A DNA stretch of 64,000 bases from Ilumatobacter sp. Its GTDB lineage: Bacteria; Actinomycetota; Acidimicrobiia; Acidimicrobiales; Ilumatobacteraceae. Numbering within the stretch: position 1 is the stretch's first letter; each line of letters starts with the position of its first letter. Shown here one piece after another: positions 52,689-63,100 of the stretch. The notes below the pieces were generated by a model that worked only from the letters and a program-made list of their open reading frames with translations, did not search any database and had not been told where the DNA came from. The translations under genes and the position numbers were made by a program. The stretch covers positions 1 to 64,000 of the forward strand of contig JABJAB010000040.1 of the NCBI GenBank assembly GCA_018666235.1, given 5' to 3'.

Positions 52689-53846
52689 ATGGAGACGCGA
52701 GCTGAGCATGCAGCAAAGATGGTCGACTACTGCGACAGAGGTGAGCGGTTGGCCAACGAGATTGGAAATCGGGGTCCTCTTCGATTCGACGAGGACGGTG
52801 GGCTTGCCAGTGACATTCTCGACGCATACTCGACACACGGCTTCTACATTTTCGAGGGCGTCATCGAGTCCACCGAGCTCGAAGAACTGCGAGTCGGCGT
52901 GGACGACCTCCTCAGTCGAGCCCCTGTTCGGCCACGCGCGGAGCACGATGCTACGGGCCGACCTGCATTTGGACGAGACCTCGCGATCGATCCCTTCTTG
53001 TTCATCAAGCCACTCTCTGACCCGTGGGGTGGCACCAGACTCCTAGCGGGACGGCACCCGACACAGATGGAGCAACCAGCCGCTGACGCTGACGCACCGG
53101 AGTACGTCGTGCATCTGATCTCCGGCGTCTGTCAAGCAATTCCTGCTGGTCTCCGCCTCTACGGACACCCCCAGTTACTGGGCGTGGCCGCTGCGCTGAA
53201 CGGCGCTGACTTCGTCCCGTACAACGATGTCATTTTCGTGAAGCAACCGGGTTTGGGCGGGGCGGTGTCATGGCATCAGGATGGGGCCACACACTGGGAG
53301 AGTCCTGACTGGGACGACAGCATTCACGGGTTCAACTTCCAGGTACAGCTCCACCGCACGACCGCAGCGAATGCGCTGTGGGTGATGCCGGGCACCCACA
53401 AGTCGGGGCGAATCAACGTCAGCGGTCTGGTGTCCGACAACGGCGGTGATGAGCGGCTACCCGGCGCCGTTCCACTCGTCTGCGTCGCGGGCGACGTCAC
53501 CATCGTCAACCGTCAACTACTCCACGGTTCGTTCGTGAACTCATCGCCAGACCCGCGTCTCTCCATCACCTTCGGATTTCATCGGCGATCCTCAGTGCTC
53601 GGCGTCGAAGGCAAGCTTCAGTACAAGGCCGACGTCCCCGGCCAAGCCGACCTCTACGACGAGGAGCGGATCTTTATTCGGTCAGCGGTGATCGCCACGG
53701 CGATTGATGCTCGGTCGCAGCACTACCCGGGAGAATCCCGCTTCCGGTACGCGCCGTTCGTCGGTCTTGAACATGACTATCGGTACAACGACGACACCTA
53801 CGAGCGCGTGCTTCGCGACTACAACACCCGCGACATCTTCATCTGA
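52689..53846 (+). CDS. Phytanoyl-CoA dioxygenase (PhyH) family protein
   Basis: A 385-residue putative Fe(II)/2-oxoglutarate oxygenase. The iron motif HxD is in AVSWHQDGATHWE, and the distal His is probably that of LLHGSFVNSSPDPRLSITFGFH, where the following Arg would bind 2-oxoglutarate. DAYSTHGFYIFEGVIESTELEELR at residues 44-67 is the usual entry to the fold. Substrate unknown; the family hydroxylates small molecules, lipids or secondary metabolites. Divergent from the DUF1254 gene; convergent with the damaged SulP gene. Confidence 0.82.
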   Translation: METRAEHAAKMVDYCDRGERLANEIGNRGPLRFDEDGGLASDILDAYSTHGFYIFEGVIESTELEELRVGVDDLLSRAPVRPRAEHDATGRPAFGRDLAIDPFLFIKPLSDPWGGTRLLAGRHPTQMEQPAADADAPEYVVHLISGVCQAIPAGLRLYGHPQLLGVAAALNGADFVPYNDVIFVKQPGLGGAVSWHQDGATHWESPDWDDSIHGFNFQVQLHRTTAANALWVMPGTHKSGRINVSGLVSDNGGDERLPGAVPLVCVAGDVTIVNRQLLHGSFVNSSPDPRLSITFGFHRRSSVLGVEGKLQYKADVPGQADLYDEERIFIRSAVIATAIDARSQHYPGESRFRYAPFVGLEHDYRYNDDTYERVLRDYNTRDIFI

Positions 53847-53907
53847 GGGAGAGCGCCGACCTCTCACCTTCCTGACGCGAAACCGGCCGATCCTCCGTAC
53901 TTCTTGG

Positions 53908-55350
53908 TCAACTCCGGTCTGACGGTTCTCCGATGTCATCACGTTCGTGGCCAAGCACCGCATCGACAGCGGCACCGACCGTTGGGGCAAATCGCTCAGG
54001 ACCGAAGCGACGATCGAGTCCGTAACGCGCGAGACGATCTTTCACCGGACCTTTCATCTCGGCAATGAGGAACGTGATGCCGGCGTTGGCGAGGAAGTCG
54101 TCGAGTTCGACCAAATCATCAACGGCGGTCGAGTCGATGTCAGTGATCGGCTCGGCCGCAAGGATCAAGGTGGTGACTTCAGGACCAGCGGCCACCACCG
54201 ATCGCACGTAATCGGTGAACATGCCACCGTTGGCAAAGAACAGCGGCGCGTCAAATCGCAGGATCACGATGCCGTCGATGCGGTGACCCTCCGGATGACG
54301 GCTTCGGTCGTGGTACCCACGCATTCCAGGAATCTGCACCAGTTCTGCGCGGTAAGGCCGCCAGGCCTCGTTGACGAACGCAACGAATGACAGACCGATC
54401 GTGATGACAATGCCCTCGAGCACCCCCACCCACACCACGCCCAGAAATGCCGCTATCGACAACAATCCCTCGATCGGATTGACATTCATCAGCCGAACAA
54501 CGGCGGGCACGTCGATGAGACCACCGGCCGCGACAATGACGACCGCCGCAAGCGTTGACGAGGGCAAGTAGTTGGTGAGCCCTGGAGCGACGAACACAAA
54601 ACCAACGATCAACAGCGCTCCGGTGACTCCGACAAGTTGCGTGCGCGCTCCTGCCTGCTCTGCCACCGGCGTGCGCGACGAAGACGCCGACACTGGAAAC
54701 CCTCCGAACATTCCACTCGCGATATTGGACAGACCGATTCCGCGCATCTCATGGCTGCCACTGACCGTCTCGCCATGACGCGCAGCGAATACCCGAGACA
54801 GAACGCCCGTGTCCGCAAAAGCGATCAGCGCAATACCCAGGGCCGGGCCAATGAGCGAAGCCACATCGCCCCAGCTCAGGCCACCCAAGGCAGGAGCGGG
54901 CAAGCCGCGCGGCAGGGCTCCGACAACCGGCACTTCATCGTTCGCACTCGTGACGGCAACCCAGATCATCGCCCCAGCGACAGCGATCAACACCGCTGGA
55001 ACACGCTTGAAGAAGAGACGCAACCCGACGATCAACGCGAGCGATGCCAGGCCGATCAACATCGCCGTCGAGTTGACCAGCCCATCAGACATGCCTTCGG
55101 CCGTGGCGCGCATGTTGCCGACGAATGAGTCCGACTCAATGGTGAAACCGAGGAGCTTGGGGAGTTGGCCGACGATCACGACAACCGCGATGCCGTTCAG
55201 GTACCCGACGCGAATGGGCTTCGAAAGCAGGTCGACGACGAACCCCAGATGCAGAACCCCTGCGACCAGCAGCAGGATGCCCATCATGATCGCAAGCAGT
55301 CCTGCGAGCGCGACCGCGCGGTCCGGATCGCCAGAAGCTGACCATCCGCA
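53908..55350 (-). pseudogene. SulP-family anion transporter lacking its N-terminus
   Basis: The longest frame (ATG at 55285-55287, 459 codons) encodes most of a SulP permease: GFVVDLLSKPIRVGYLNGIAVVVIVGQLPKLLGF, several helices, the signature GMFGGFPVSASSSRTPVAEQAGARTQLVGVTGAL and a C-terminal STAS domain (IVILRFDAPLFFANGG to VDAVL). Normal members have about 100 residues more at the N-terminus. Coding similarity continues upstream of the ATG (SGDPDRAVALAGLLAI) but is cut by a TGA at 55351-55353; no matching helices are found upstream in any frame. I read this as a 5' deletion or recombination scar. A shortened active product from ATG 55287 cannot be excluded. Confidence 0.7.
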
Positions 55351-55711
55351 TCAGTTGGTCCCTCGAGGAAGAGATCGAGGAGAAACACCTGAGCATCTCC
55401 TGAGCGTTTCTGTGCGAGCGCGGTGGGCGCAGGTGATTGGCTGCATCATTGTGAAACAGAGCTGACGGATCTCTAGCAGGTGCCAAGTTCCGTCAGCCAC
55501 CTCCGCATCGGTTCGATACCGGCGGAAACACCCAGTTCCATCCGCCCATCACCTGAGTGCCAAAGGCACCACCAGTCTCAATCAGGGCCATATCGAACGC
55601 ACGATGATCGCGTCGGCGAACCGTGAGTCGAACACGATCAGAGGCCGCGTCAAATGGCGCCCTTCGGTGGCCCCCAACCCACACAATTCCCCGGCAGTGA
55701 GGCGAATCGGG
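55351..55711 (-). other. Gene-free stretch with possible decayed, frameshifted coding remnant
   Basis: No intact gene is supported in these 361 bases. On the minus strand, directly after the PPOX stop, one frame reads PIRLTAGELCGLGATEGRHL and RPLIVFDSRFADAIIVRS before a stop at 55582; a second frame then takes over with MALIETGGAFGTQVMGGW and NWVFPPVSNR and stops at 55493. Both look protein-like and could be one ORF split by a frameshift near 55590. I recognise no family. It lies next to the truncated end of SulP. Confidence 0.25.
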
Positions 55712-56254
55712 TCAGGTTCGACTGGTTGGGGTGTCGCCGTCGGCGACGGCTGCCATTGCAGTTCCATCGAGGAAGTAGCGACGTGCCCAGATACCCGAAG
55801 CCGCCTCGTCGCCGACCGGCATTCTCCAACACGAGACGCGACTCGTTGCATCATCGAGCGCGACCCCGAGCAAGGCCCGTGGTTGGTCAATCGTGTTGAG
55901 GACGTAGTCGTAGGCCGCTTCTTGTGACACGTAGCGAGCTGCGATTGCCCGGTACAGATCACGCCACTCGTCATCGGCTCCGGGAGGATGCAGCAGTTCG
56001 GCGAACCCCTGCACTGTGACCTTGCGATACGGGAGGTCGGCTTCGTCGATCGTCAGTCCGACGCGCGGATTCCGCATCATGTTCGCCAAGAAGACCGAAT
56101 GCAAACGCGGCGTGAACACGATGCGGTTCGCGTCGATGATGTACCAGATCGGCACATTGCGGGGCATGCCGTCAGCGTCGACGGTCGCCACGCGCAACAG
56201 ATGGCGTCGCTCGGCGAGGAACGCGGCGACTTCGGTGTCGGTCATCTTCGGCAT
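55712..56254 (-). CDS. Pyridoxamine 5'-phosphate oxidase-like (PPOX) flavoprotein
   Basis: A 180-residue split-barrel protein. MTDTEVAAFLAERRHLLRVATVDADGMPRNVPIWYIIDANRIVFTPRLHSVFLANMMRNPRVGLTIDEAD is typical of small FMN- or F420-binding PPOX-class proteins. Actinobacterial members often use F420 or bind heme; cofactor choice cannot be decided. The ATG at 56252-56254 is chosen; in-frame ATGs upstream (56270-56272, 56360) add residues without homology. Divergent from the DUF255 gene. Confidence 0.8.
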   Translation of the reverse strand: MPKMTDTEVAAFLAERRHLLRVATVDADGMPRNVPIWYIIDANRIVFTPRLHSVFLANMMRNPRVGLTIDEADLPYRKVTVQGFAELLHPPGADDEWRDLYRAIAARYVSQEAAYDYVLNTIDQPRALLGVALDDATSRVSCWRMPVGDEAASGIWARRYFLDGTAMAAVADGDTPTSRT

Positions 56255-56674
56255 GACAACACACCTTTGCATGATGGTGTGGGAGCAATGCGGCTGGAAG
56301 GCACCCCCTCGACGCCCCATCGCGATGCTGCTTCTCTGTCGAGCCAACGCCGAGGTTGGCACAGAGGTGACGCTCTACAACGCGCCCCGAAGGTCCGGGA
56401 CAGCGGCGCACACAACGCGAGCGCCATGCGACTATCACCACCGTCGAACGCGCGAGGGCTGATGGCGATTTCAACTCGACCCGAGCACCCGAGAACTCAG
56501 AGTGTTTCTCCCCGACGGCAGACTGCACCGCTGGTGCCAACCCGACGTATTGGCTGACCAACACGACCAGCTTGCACACCAACCGTCTGCTGCCCCAGCC
56601 GCAGCCTGAATCGAGCTGAACTGGGTGACCATTGTGCGGGCGTGGCAGACCAGGTCGCCGTTACCCTGCTTCGC
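56255..56674. other. Divergent intergenic region, no supported gene
   Basis: These 420 bases separate the PPOX and DUF255 genes and probably hold both promoters. A plus-strand stretch (56463-56609) reads STRELRVFLPDGRLHRWCQ and ends in a Pro/Ala-rich tail with TGA, but no start codon or Shine-Dalgarno precedes it; it may be a remnant. No tRNA, repeat array or terminator was seen. Confidence 0.5.
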
Positions 56675-58786
56675 ATGAACCGGCTTGCCGACGAAACTTC
56701 GCCCTACCTGCGCCAACACAGGGACAACCCGGTCGACTGGTACGCCTGGGGACCAGACGCCTTTGCTGCCGCAAGAGAACGCAACGTGCCGGTGTTGCTG
56801 TCGGTCGGGTACTCGGCATGCCACTGGTGTCACGTGATGGCCCATGAATGCTTCGAAGACAACGAGGTGGCGGCGAGGATGAACGAGCTGTTCGTCAACG
56901 TCAAGGTTGACCGCGAAGAGCGCCCCGACGTCGACGCGCTCTACATGGATGCCGTGCAGGCGATGACCGCCCGAGGCGGCTGGCCGATGACCGTCTTCAT
57001 GACGCCCGACGGCGAACCGTTCTACGGCGGCACCTACTACCCGAAGGAACCGTTCCTCAAGCTGCTTGATGCCATCAACGGCGATGGCGAGAACGGTGAT
57101 GGGGGTATCTGGACCGTTCGCCAACAAGACGTGCGCAAAAACGTCGATCAGCTCGTGAAGGCAATCTCTGCGAGCAGCGAACTGAAGGCTGGCGACGACC
57201 TTCCCGACGTCGAGCAGCTCAACAACGCCGTCCAGGGCCTCGGCAAAGCCTTCGACCCTGAATGGGGCGGCTTCGGTCAGGCACCCAAGTTCCCGTCCAG
57301 CTTCAACCTTGAGCTCATGCTCCGCGCCTACATGAGCAATGGTGCTGAGGCAGCCCAGAACATCATTGTCACGACGCTCGATGCGATGTGCTCCGGCGGC
57401 ATGTACGACCACATTGGAGGCGGATTCGCCCGCTACTCGGTCGACCGTGAATGGCTCGTTCCGCACTTCGAGAAAATGCTGTCGGACCAGGCCCTCCTGT
57501 GCAAGACCTACCTCCACGGCCTGATCGTGCTCGGCAAACAGCAGTGGAGGCAAGTGCTCGGCGAGACGATCGGTTACGTGCTCACAACGCTGCAGCATCC
57601 TGACGGAGGCTTCTACTCGGCAGAAGACGCTGACTCCCCCGACGAAAACGGCAACGGCGTCGAAGGCCTCTTCTACACCTGGACGCCCGACGAGGTTCGC
57701 GCCGCGATGCCCGACGTCAAACCTGCCATCGTCGATGCGACCATCGAGTGGTTCGACATCACCGACGAAGGCAACTGGGCCGAGAGCGGTGGCCGCTCCA
57801 TCCCGAACCGGATGCAAGCCCGCGGAGTGTTGCAGCGTCCGAAGGAAATCGACTATGCCACGTTCCGCATGGCGCAAGCTCGACACGAGCGCCGCCGCCC
57901 CGGTCTCGACGACAAGATCCTCACCGAGTGGAATGCGTTGTTCCTTTCGACGCTCGCCGAGGCTGCATCAGTGTTTAACAACTCCGACTGGCGCGACGCT
58001 GCAGTTCGCAACGGTGAGTTCCTCCTGCGTGAGCTCCGCAAGCCAGACGGCCGATGGCATCGGAGCTGGCACGCCGACGGCGAACCCCGAGCTCGCCACG
58101 ATGCACTCGCCGGCGATCACGCCGCGCTCGTCGACGCGTTCACACGACTCGCTGAGTGCACCGGCGAGGCACGTTGGATCACTGCCGCGATCGAGACCGC
58201 TGACACGATGCTCGACTGGTTCTGGGACCCAGTGAATGGCGGGCTCTACACCACAGCCGAAGACGCCGAAGAGTTGATCGTCCGCCAGAAGGACCTCAAG
58301 GACAACGCCCTGCCGTCAGCCAACTCCACTGCAGCAGTCGCGCTCTACCGGCTTGCCGGTCTGACCGGCGAACAGCGTTATGCCAACCAAGCTGACCGCA
58401 TCCTCCACTTGCTCAACACTCAGGTCGATCAAGGCATCGGTATGTACTCCAACGCACTCATTGCCGCCGACCTTCGCCGTCGCGGCACGACCGAGGTCGT
58501 CATCGTCGGCGACCGTCCCGACATCTTGCGCATGGCACAGTCGATCTGGCGTCCCGACACGGTGCTGGCCTGGGGCGAGCCGTACGACTCGCCATTGTGG
58601 GAGGGCCGCGACGAAGGCTATGTCTACGTCTGCCGTGACCACGTCTGCCAGTTGCCGCAGGACACCGTCGAAGGCTTCTCTGAAGTTCTCACAGGCAAAC
58701 GTCTCTCGATGCCCGGCACCCCGGCAGCGACTCCGAATGGACAAGACCCGGCCCCGCCGAGCGAAGCGAGTCAAGCCCCAGCCTGA
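56675..58786 (+). CDS. Thioredoxin domain-containing protein, DUF255 / YyaL type
   Basis: A 703-residue protein. The N-terminal thioredoxin-like domain starts MNRLADETSPYLRQHRDNPVDWY and holds the motif C49-H-W-C52 in GYSACHWCHVMAHE, followed by NVKVDREERPDVDALYM and GGWPMTVFMTPDG. The rest forms an (alpha/alpha)6 barrel like N-acyl-glucosamine epimerases (GGMYDHIGGGFARYSVDREWLVPHFEKMLSDQA). It is the bacterial form of SPATA20; function unknown. The ATG at 56675 fits the family start; an upstream start at 56642 is unlikely. Plus strand, with its own promoter presumably in the 420-base gap. Confidence 0.9.
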   Translation: MNRLADETSPYLRQHRDNPVDWYAWGPDAFAAARERNVPVLLSVGYSACHWCHVMAHECFEDNEVAARMNELFVNVKVDREERPDVDALYMDAVQAMTARGGWPMTVFMTPDGEPFYGGTYYPKEPFLKLLDAINGDGENGDGGIWTVRQQDVRKNVDQLVKAISASSELKAGDDLPDVEQLNNAVQGLGKAFDPEWGGFGQAPKFPSSFNLELMLRAYMSNGAEAAQNIIVTTLDAMCSGGMYDHIGGGFARYSVDREWLVPHFEKMLSDQALLCKTYLHGLIVLGKQQWRQVLGETIGYVLTTLQHPDGGFYSAEDADSPDENGNGVEGLFYTWTPDEVRAAMPDVKPAIVDATIEWFDITDEGNWAESGGRSIPNRMQARGVLQRPKEIDYATFRMAQARHERRRPGLDDKILTEWNALFLSTLAEAASVFNNSDWRDAAVRNGEFLLRELRKPDGRWHRSWHADGEPRARHDALAGDHAALVDAFTRLAECTGEARWITAAIETADTMLDWFWDPVNGGLYTTAEDAEELIVRQKDLKDNALPSANSTAAVALYRLAGLTGEQRYANQADRILHLLNTQVDQGIGMYSNALIAADLRRRGTTEVVIVGDRPDILRMAQSIWRPDTVLAWGEPYDSPLWEGRDEGYVYVCRDHVCQLPQDTVEGFSEVLTGKRLSMPGTPAATPNGQDPAPPSEASQAPA

Positions 58787-58816
58787 GCACCATCGGATCC
58801 GGAAGGCCAACCAGCG

Positions 58817-59386
58817 TCACCAGCCGTTGCGGTGGATGATCTGGTCCGGTGACCGGCGCTCCCGATTGGAGCTTCGGCCAAGCCCACTCTCATCGTCCAG
58901 GCGGTGCCCCAACGCGATCGCACCGAGCAATTCGAGGTCGTCAGGGATACCAAGTTCAACGCGCAGCGCGACTTCGTTGTGGAATACGCCGAAGAACAGG
59001 GCGCCGAGGCCAGCGTTCTGCGCAGCCAGCAGAAACGTCATCACCGACATCGACGTGTCGATCGTCCAATATGGCACCGGCCAGGCGTCGGCTCCCACTC
59101 CGAGTCCGGTCCGAGCCTTGTCAGGTTCGGCGTAGCGGGCCGTGTACGCACTGGCATCCGCCAACGGCAGCGCAATAATCGGAGCGTCAAGCAGGTGTGT
59201 CCACCGAAAAGACGCACGCTTCGCTGCGGGCAGCGAGATATCCCAAAACCGTTTCGTCTGCTCGCCTTCGAGCACAACGAGATGCCAACCCTGCGTCTTG
59301 CCGGCGCTGGGGGCTCGAGATGCAAGATCGACGAGAGAATCGACAACAGCCGGATCAACCGACTCAGTCGAGAACGCCCGCGTCAT
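58817..59386 (-). CDS. Nitroreductase family protein
   Basis: A flavin oxidoreductase fold of about 190 residues: MTRAFSTESVDPAVVDSLVDLASRAPSAGKTQGWHLVVLEG, DTSMSVMTFLLAAQNAGLGALFFGVFHNE and LGAIALGH. It probably binds FMN and reduces nitro compounds or quinones with NAD(P)H. The first ATG is at 59384-59386, but 12 more codons upstream encode SEFTHVVRSRR, the usual nitroreductase entry (EFxxVVRxRRM), with no ATG, GTG or TTG; a CTG at 59420-59422 is the only plausible upstream start. Either a rare start codon is used or the N-terminus is shortened. Confidence 0.82.
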   Translation of the reverse strand: MTRAFSTESVDPAVVDSLVDLASRAPSAGKTQGWHLVVLEGEQTKRFWDISLPAAKRASFRWTHLLDAPIIALPLADASAYTARYAEPDKARTGLGVGADAWPVPYWTIDTSMSVMTFLLAAQNAGLGALFFGVFHNEVALRVELGIPDDLELLGAIALGHRLDDESGLGRSSNRERRSPDQIIHRNGW

Positions 59387-59418
59387 CCGCCGCGAGCGAA
59401 CGACGTGCGTGAACTCGC

Positions 59419-60084
59419 TCAGCGCTTACCGAGCTTCTGCAGATCTTCGGCCATGGTCCAGCCATAGACCACCATGACGCCACCCTTGTCGACCGGCACA
59501 GCATCGAACATCTCGACGACATCAGGATCGAGTTTCTCAGGCTTGGCCGACTCAAAGTCTAGGAAACCGTCTTGCGCGCCAGCCTTCGAGATGAAGGACT
59601 TCGCGTCATACTTGCCATCGATACCGAAGCGCTTGGCCAAGCGTCGACCCCAGGCACGTTCTTCGCCGACGGCGTCGTTGTCGGGACGCGGCGTGAGATC
59701 GTCGAGATCCTTCAACGCCACCACAGAATCAGCATTGACGAAGCGACAGCCCACAACGACGTCCTCGTCGGGGAATGCCATCAGCGCCCGGTGGTATGCC
59801 TCGCTCATCAGGCCGCGCAGTACCTGGTCACGCTTCGACGAGCGCTTGACGCTCATCAGCCCGATGAGCACACATGGAGTGCCTCCGATGCGTTCGAGCG
59901 TGGAGAACGTGAAGCCATGCAGAGCATCACCGAAGCGAGCCGTCGTGATGAGGACCCAGTCTTCTTTGGCCTTCGAGAGCGATCCGGCGCTGAAGGCCTC
60001 TTCCATCGACGCCAATTCGTCGAGGTCGGTGTCCGTCAATGCGGAGGCGTCGTTGGTCGAAACTTCAAGAGCCATCGTTCCCAT
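59419..60084 (-). CDS. Uncharacterised soluble protein upstream of nitroreductase gene
   Basis: A 221-residue, acidic protein without signal or membrane segments. The part EDWVLITTARFGDALHGFTFSTLERIGGTPCVLIGLMSVKRSSKRDQVLRGLMSEAYHRALMAFPDEDVVVGCRF resembles the acetyltransferase-like core seen in some uncharacterised actinobacterial proteins, but I cannot assign a family. ATG at 60082-60084, or a second ATG three codons later. It is 17 bases from dnaE and 32 from the nitroreductase, all on the same strand. Confidence 0.75.
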   Translation of the reverse strand: MGTMALEVSTNDASALTDTDLDELASMEEAFSAGSLSKAKEDWVLITTARFGDALHGFTFSTLERIGGTPCVLIGLMSVKRSSKRDQVLRGLMSEAYHRALMAFPDEDVVVGCRFVNADSVVALKDLDDLTPRPDNDAVGEERAWGRRLAKRFGIDGKYDAKSFISKAGAQDGFLDFESAKPEKLDPDVVEMFDAVPVDKGGVMVVYGWTMAEDLQKLGKR

Positions 60085-60101
60085 TCTACACTGGGAATCG
60101 G

Positions 60102-63100
60102 CTAGAGGAGGACGGCTTCGTGCCCGAAGGCCATCCGCAACTCGCCGACCGACCGATCCACATCGACACGGAACTCGTCAGCCAGCTTCAAGACTTGGCC
60201 CATTCCGATGTCCACCATGACCACTGAATCGCCCGGATGCTCCTTCAGAATGCGCTTCAGGCGCTGGATCTTCAGCTCGTCAAGCGACGTGGACGGCATG
60301 CGCAGACGGAGCGGCACAGCTGGCCCGTCATCGAGCCCATGGAGCACCGTGATTGTCTGCCCGATGATGCCGAAACGCGACTCGTCGCGCCGGTCAAGCC
60401 GACCCTTCACGGAGACGATGAGGTCGTCTTCGAGCTTGTGGCCCTGCTCGGCCAAAGTCCGCGGGAAGATCGTCACCTCGATCGATGCGTCGAGGTCTTC
60501 CAGCAGGAAGACCGCCATCTGGTCACCCTTCTTGGTGAACTTGCGCGCCAGGTTGGTGATCACACCACCCACGACCACTGGCGTGCCGTCTTCCATGTTC
60601 GGCAGGTCGATCAGGGCATGTTCGACCTTGCGCTTCAAGGCCCCCTCGACGCCAAACAGGGGGTGGTCCGAAACGTAGAGACCGAGCATCTCCTTTTCGA
60701 AGCGCAACTGCTCACTCTTGTCGAAGTGCAGGTCGGGGATTGGTGTCCGCTCAGTGAAGCTGTCTCCGTCACCACTGGAGTCGGCTTCGCCGTCACCCCA
60801 GTCGCCGAACAAGCTCATCACTCCCTTTTCGCGCTCGCGGCGGCGCTTGACGGTCGTGTCAATGATGTGTTCGAACACGGTGAGCAGTCCGCGGCGCGGG
60901 TGCCCCAGTGCGTCGAAGCCCCCGCCTTTGATCAACGACTCGATGGTTCGCTTGTTGAGCACCGCTTCGGGCACCCGCTCCACAAAGTCGTAGAAGTCGC
61001 TGAACTGCCCGTTCTCTGTGCGCTCAGCGATCAGCAACTCCACAAGAGCCTCGCCGACATTACGCACGGCTGAGAGGCCGAAGGTGATCGCTCCCGGGCT
61101 CCCGACTGGCACCGTGACTCCGGGCGGCAATTCCTCCGGCGACAACGCTCCGAAGTTCATCAGCGACCGATTGACGTCAGGAGTGAGCACCTTGATGCCC
61201 ATCGAACGACAATCGGCCAGATAGGTGGCTGCCTTGTCGAGGTTGTTCTTGACGCTCGTGAGGAGCGACGCGATGTACTCGACCGGATAGTGCGCCTTCA
61301 TGTACGCGGTCTGGTACGTAATGAGTCCGTACCCGAAGGTGTGGCTCTTGTTGAACGCGTAGTCAGCGAACTTCTCGATGATGTCGAACAGCATCGGGCC
61401 CATCTCGTCGCCGTAGCCCTGCTCAACGACGCCGTCCTCAAAGGCCTGGCGCGCCTTGGCCATGACCTCGCGGCTCTTCTTGCCCATTGCCTTGCGGAGG
61501 TTGTCGGCTTCAGCGAGTGAGTACCCGGCGAACTTCTGTGCAACACGCATCACGCTCTCCTGATAGATCATCAGGCCATACGTGTCGCCGAGCACCTCCT
61601 TGGCGTCCTCGTGGAAAAACTCGACTTCCTGACGACCGTTCTTGCGGTCCGCGAAGTCGTAGTGCATGTTGACCGACATCGGACCCGGCCGGTACAGCGC
61701 CAGCACGGCGGCGATATCAGGAAAGGTGGTCGGCTCCATGGCCTTGAGCAACTGACGCATCGGCGGAGATTCGAGCTGGAAGATGCCGATCGTGTCGCCA
61801 CGCGACAGGAGTTGATATGTCTTCGGGTCATCAAGCGCCGTCTGCTCAATGTCGAATGACGGGTCGTGTCGCTCGCGGATCATGAACTCGGCATCGGAGA
61901 TGACATCGAGGTTGCGCAAACCCAGGAAGTCCATTTTCAGCAGGCCAAGTGACTCGACGCCGTGCATTTCGAACTGCGTGACGACGGGTGCGTCTTGTGG
62001 GTCGACTCCTGCCTCGGGTTTGCGCTGGATCGGGACGTAATCGGTGACCGGATCCTTGGTGATCACCACCGCGGCGGCGTGAATACCGTCGGACCGCTTC
62101 AGCCCCTCGAGACCCTTGGCGACGTCAACGACCTTCTTGATGTCTGGATCCGTGTCGTACATCGCTCGGAGATCGGCAGCAGCCTTGTATCCGTCGGCGT
62201 ACTTGGGATGCTGTTCGAAGCAGTACTTGAGCGGGGTGTCGCGACCCATGACCAGTGGCGGCATCGCCTTGGCGATCTTGTCACCGACGCCGTACGGGTA
62301 GCCGAGCACGCGAGCTGCATCACGCGCTGCGTTGCGGGCCTTGATCGACCCGAACGTGATGATCTGGGCCACGTGATCGCGGCCGTACCGTTCGGCGGCG
62401 TATCGGATCATGTCTTCCCGATATCGGGTCTCAAAGTCCATATCGATGTCGGGCATCGAGATGCGACTCGGGTTCAGGAACCGTTCGAACAGGAGGTCGT
62501 ACTTGATCGGGTCGAGATCGGTGATCCAGAGCGCGTACGCGACCGCACACCCTGCAGCAGAACCTCGGCCAGGACCGACTCGGATGTTGCTGTCGCGGGC
62601 GTACTTGATGAGGTCCCACGTGATGAGGAAGTACGACGCGAAGCCCATGTCGCAGATGACCTGCAGCTCGTAGGCAAGGCGCTCGACGGCCTCCGACGGG
62701 ACGTCCTTGCCCCACCGCTTCTCGGCGCCGACCTGAGTCAGGTGGCGCAGATATGCCTCGTCATCAACAAAGCCGTCAGGCAGCGGGAAGTTCGGCAGCA
62801 GCGGCTTGCCAAATTCGATCTCGACGTTCGACCGCTCAGCGATCCACAGGCTGTTGTCACAGGCGGTGGGAATCTCGCGGAACAGATAGCGCATCTCGGC
62901 GGCGGTCTTGAGATAGTGGTCGCTGCCATCGAATTTCAGCCGCTTCTGATCAGACATGAGCGACCCGGTCTGCACGCACAGCAGCGCGTCGTGGGCGTCG
63001 TGTTCGTCCTGGTGCGTGTAGTGCGTATCGTTCGTCGCCAGCAGCGGCGCCTTGATTTTTTTGGCGATCTCGAGGAGCTTTGGATTGGTCTCCTTCTGTG

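Noticed and set aside
56463..56609. Possible small plus-strand coding sequence in the PPOX-DUF255 gap
   Set aside because: No start codon after the in-frame stop except an internal GTG, no Shine-Dalgarno and no recognised family; described only as gap content.
56471..57886. 471-codon minus-strand ORF opposite the DUF255 gene
   Set aside because: The plus strand encodes a clearly conserved thioredoxin-domain protein; the minus frame shows no motifs.
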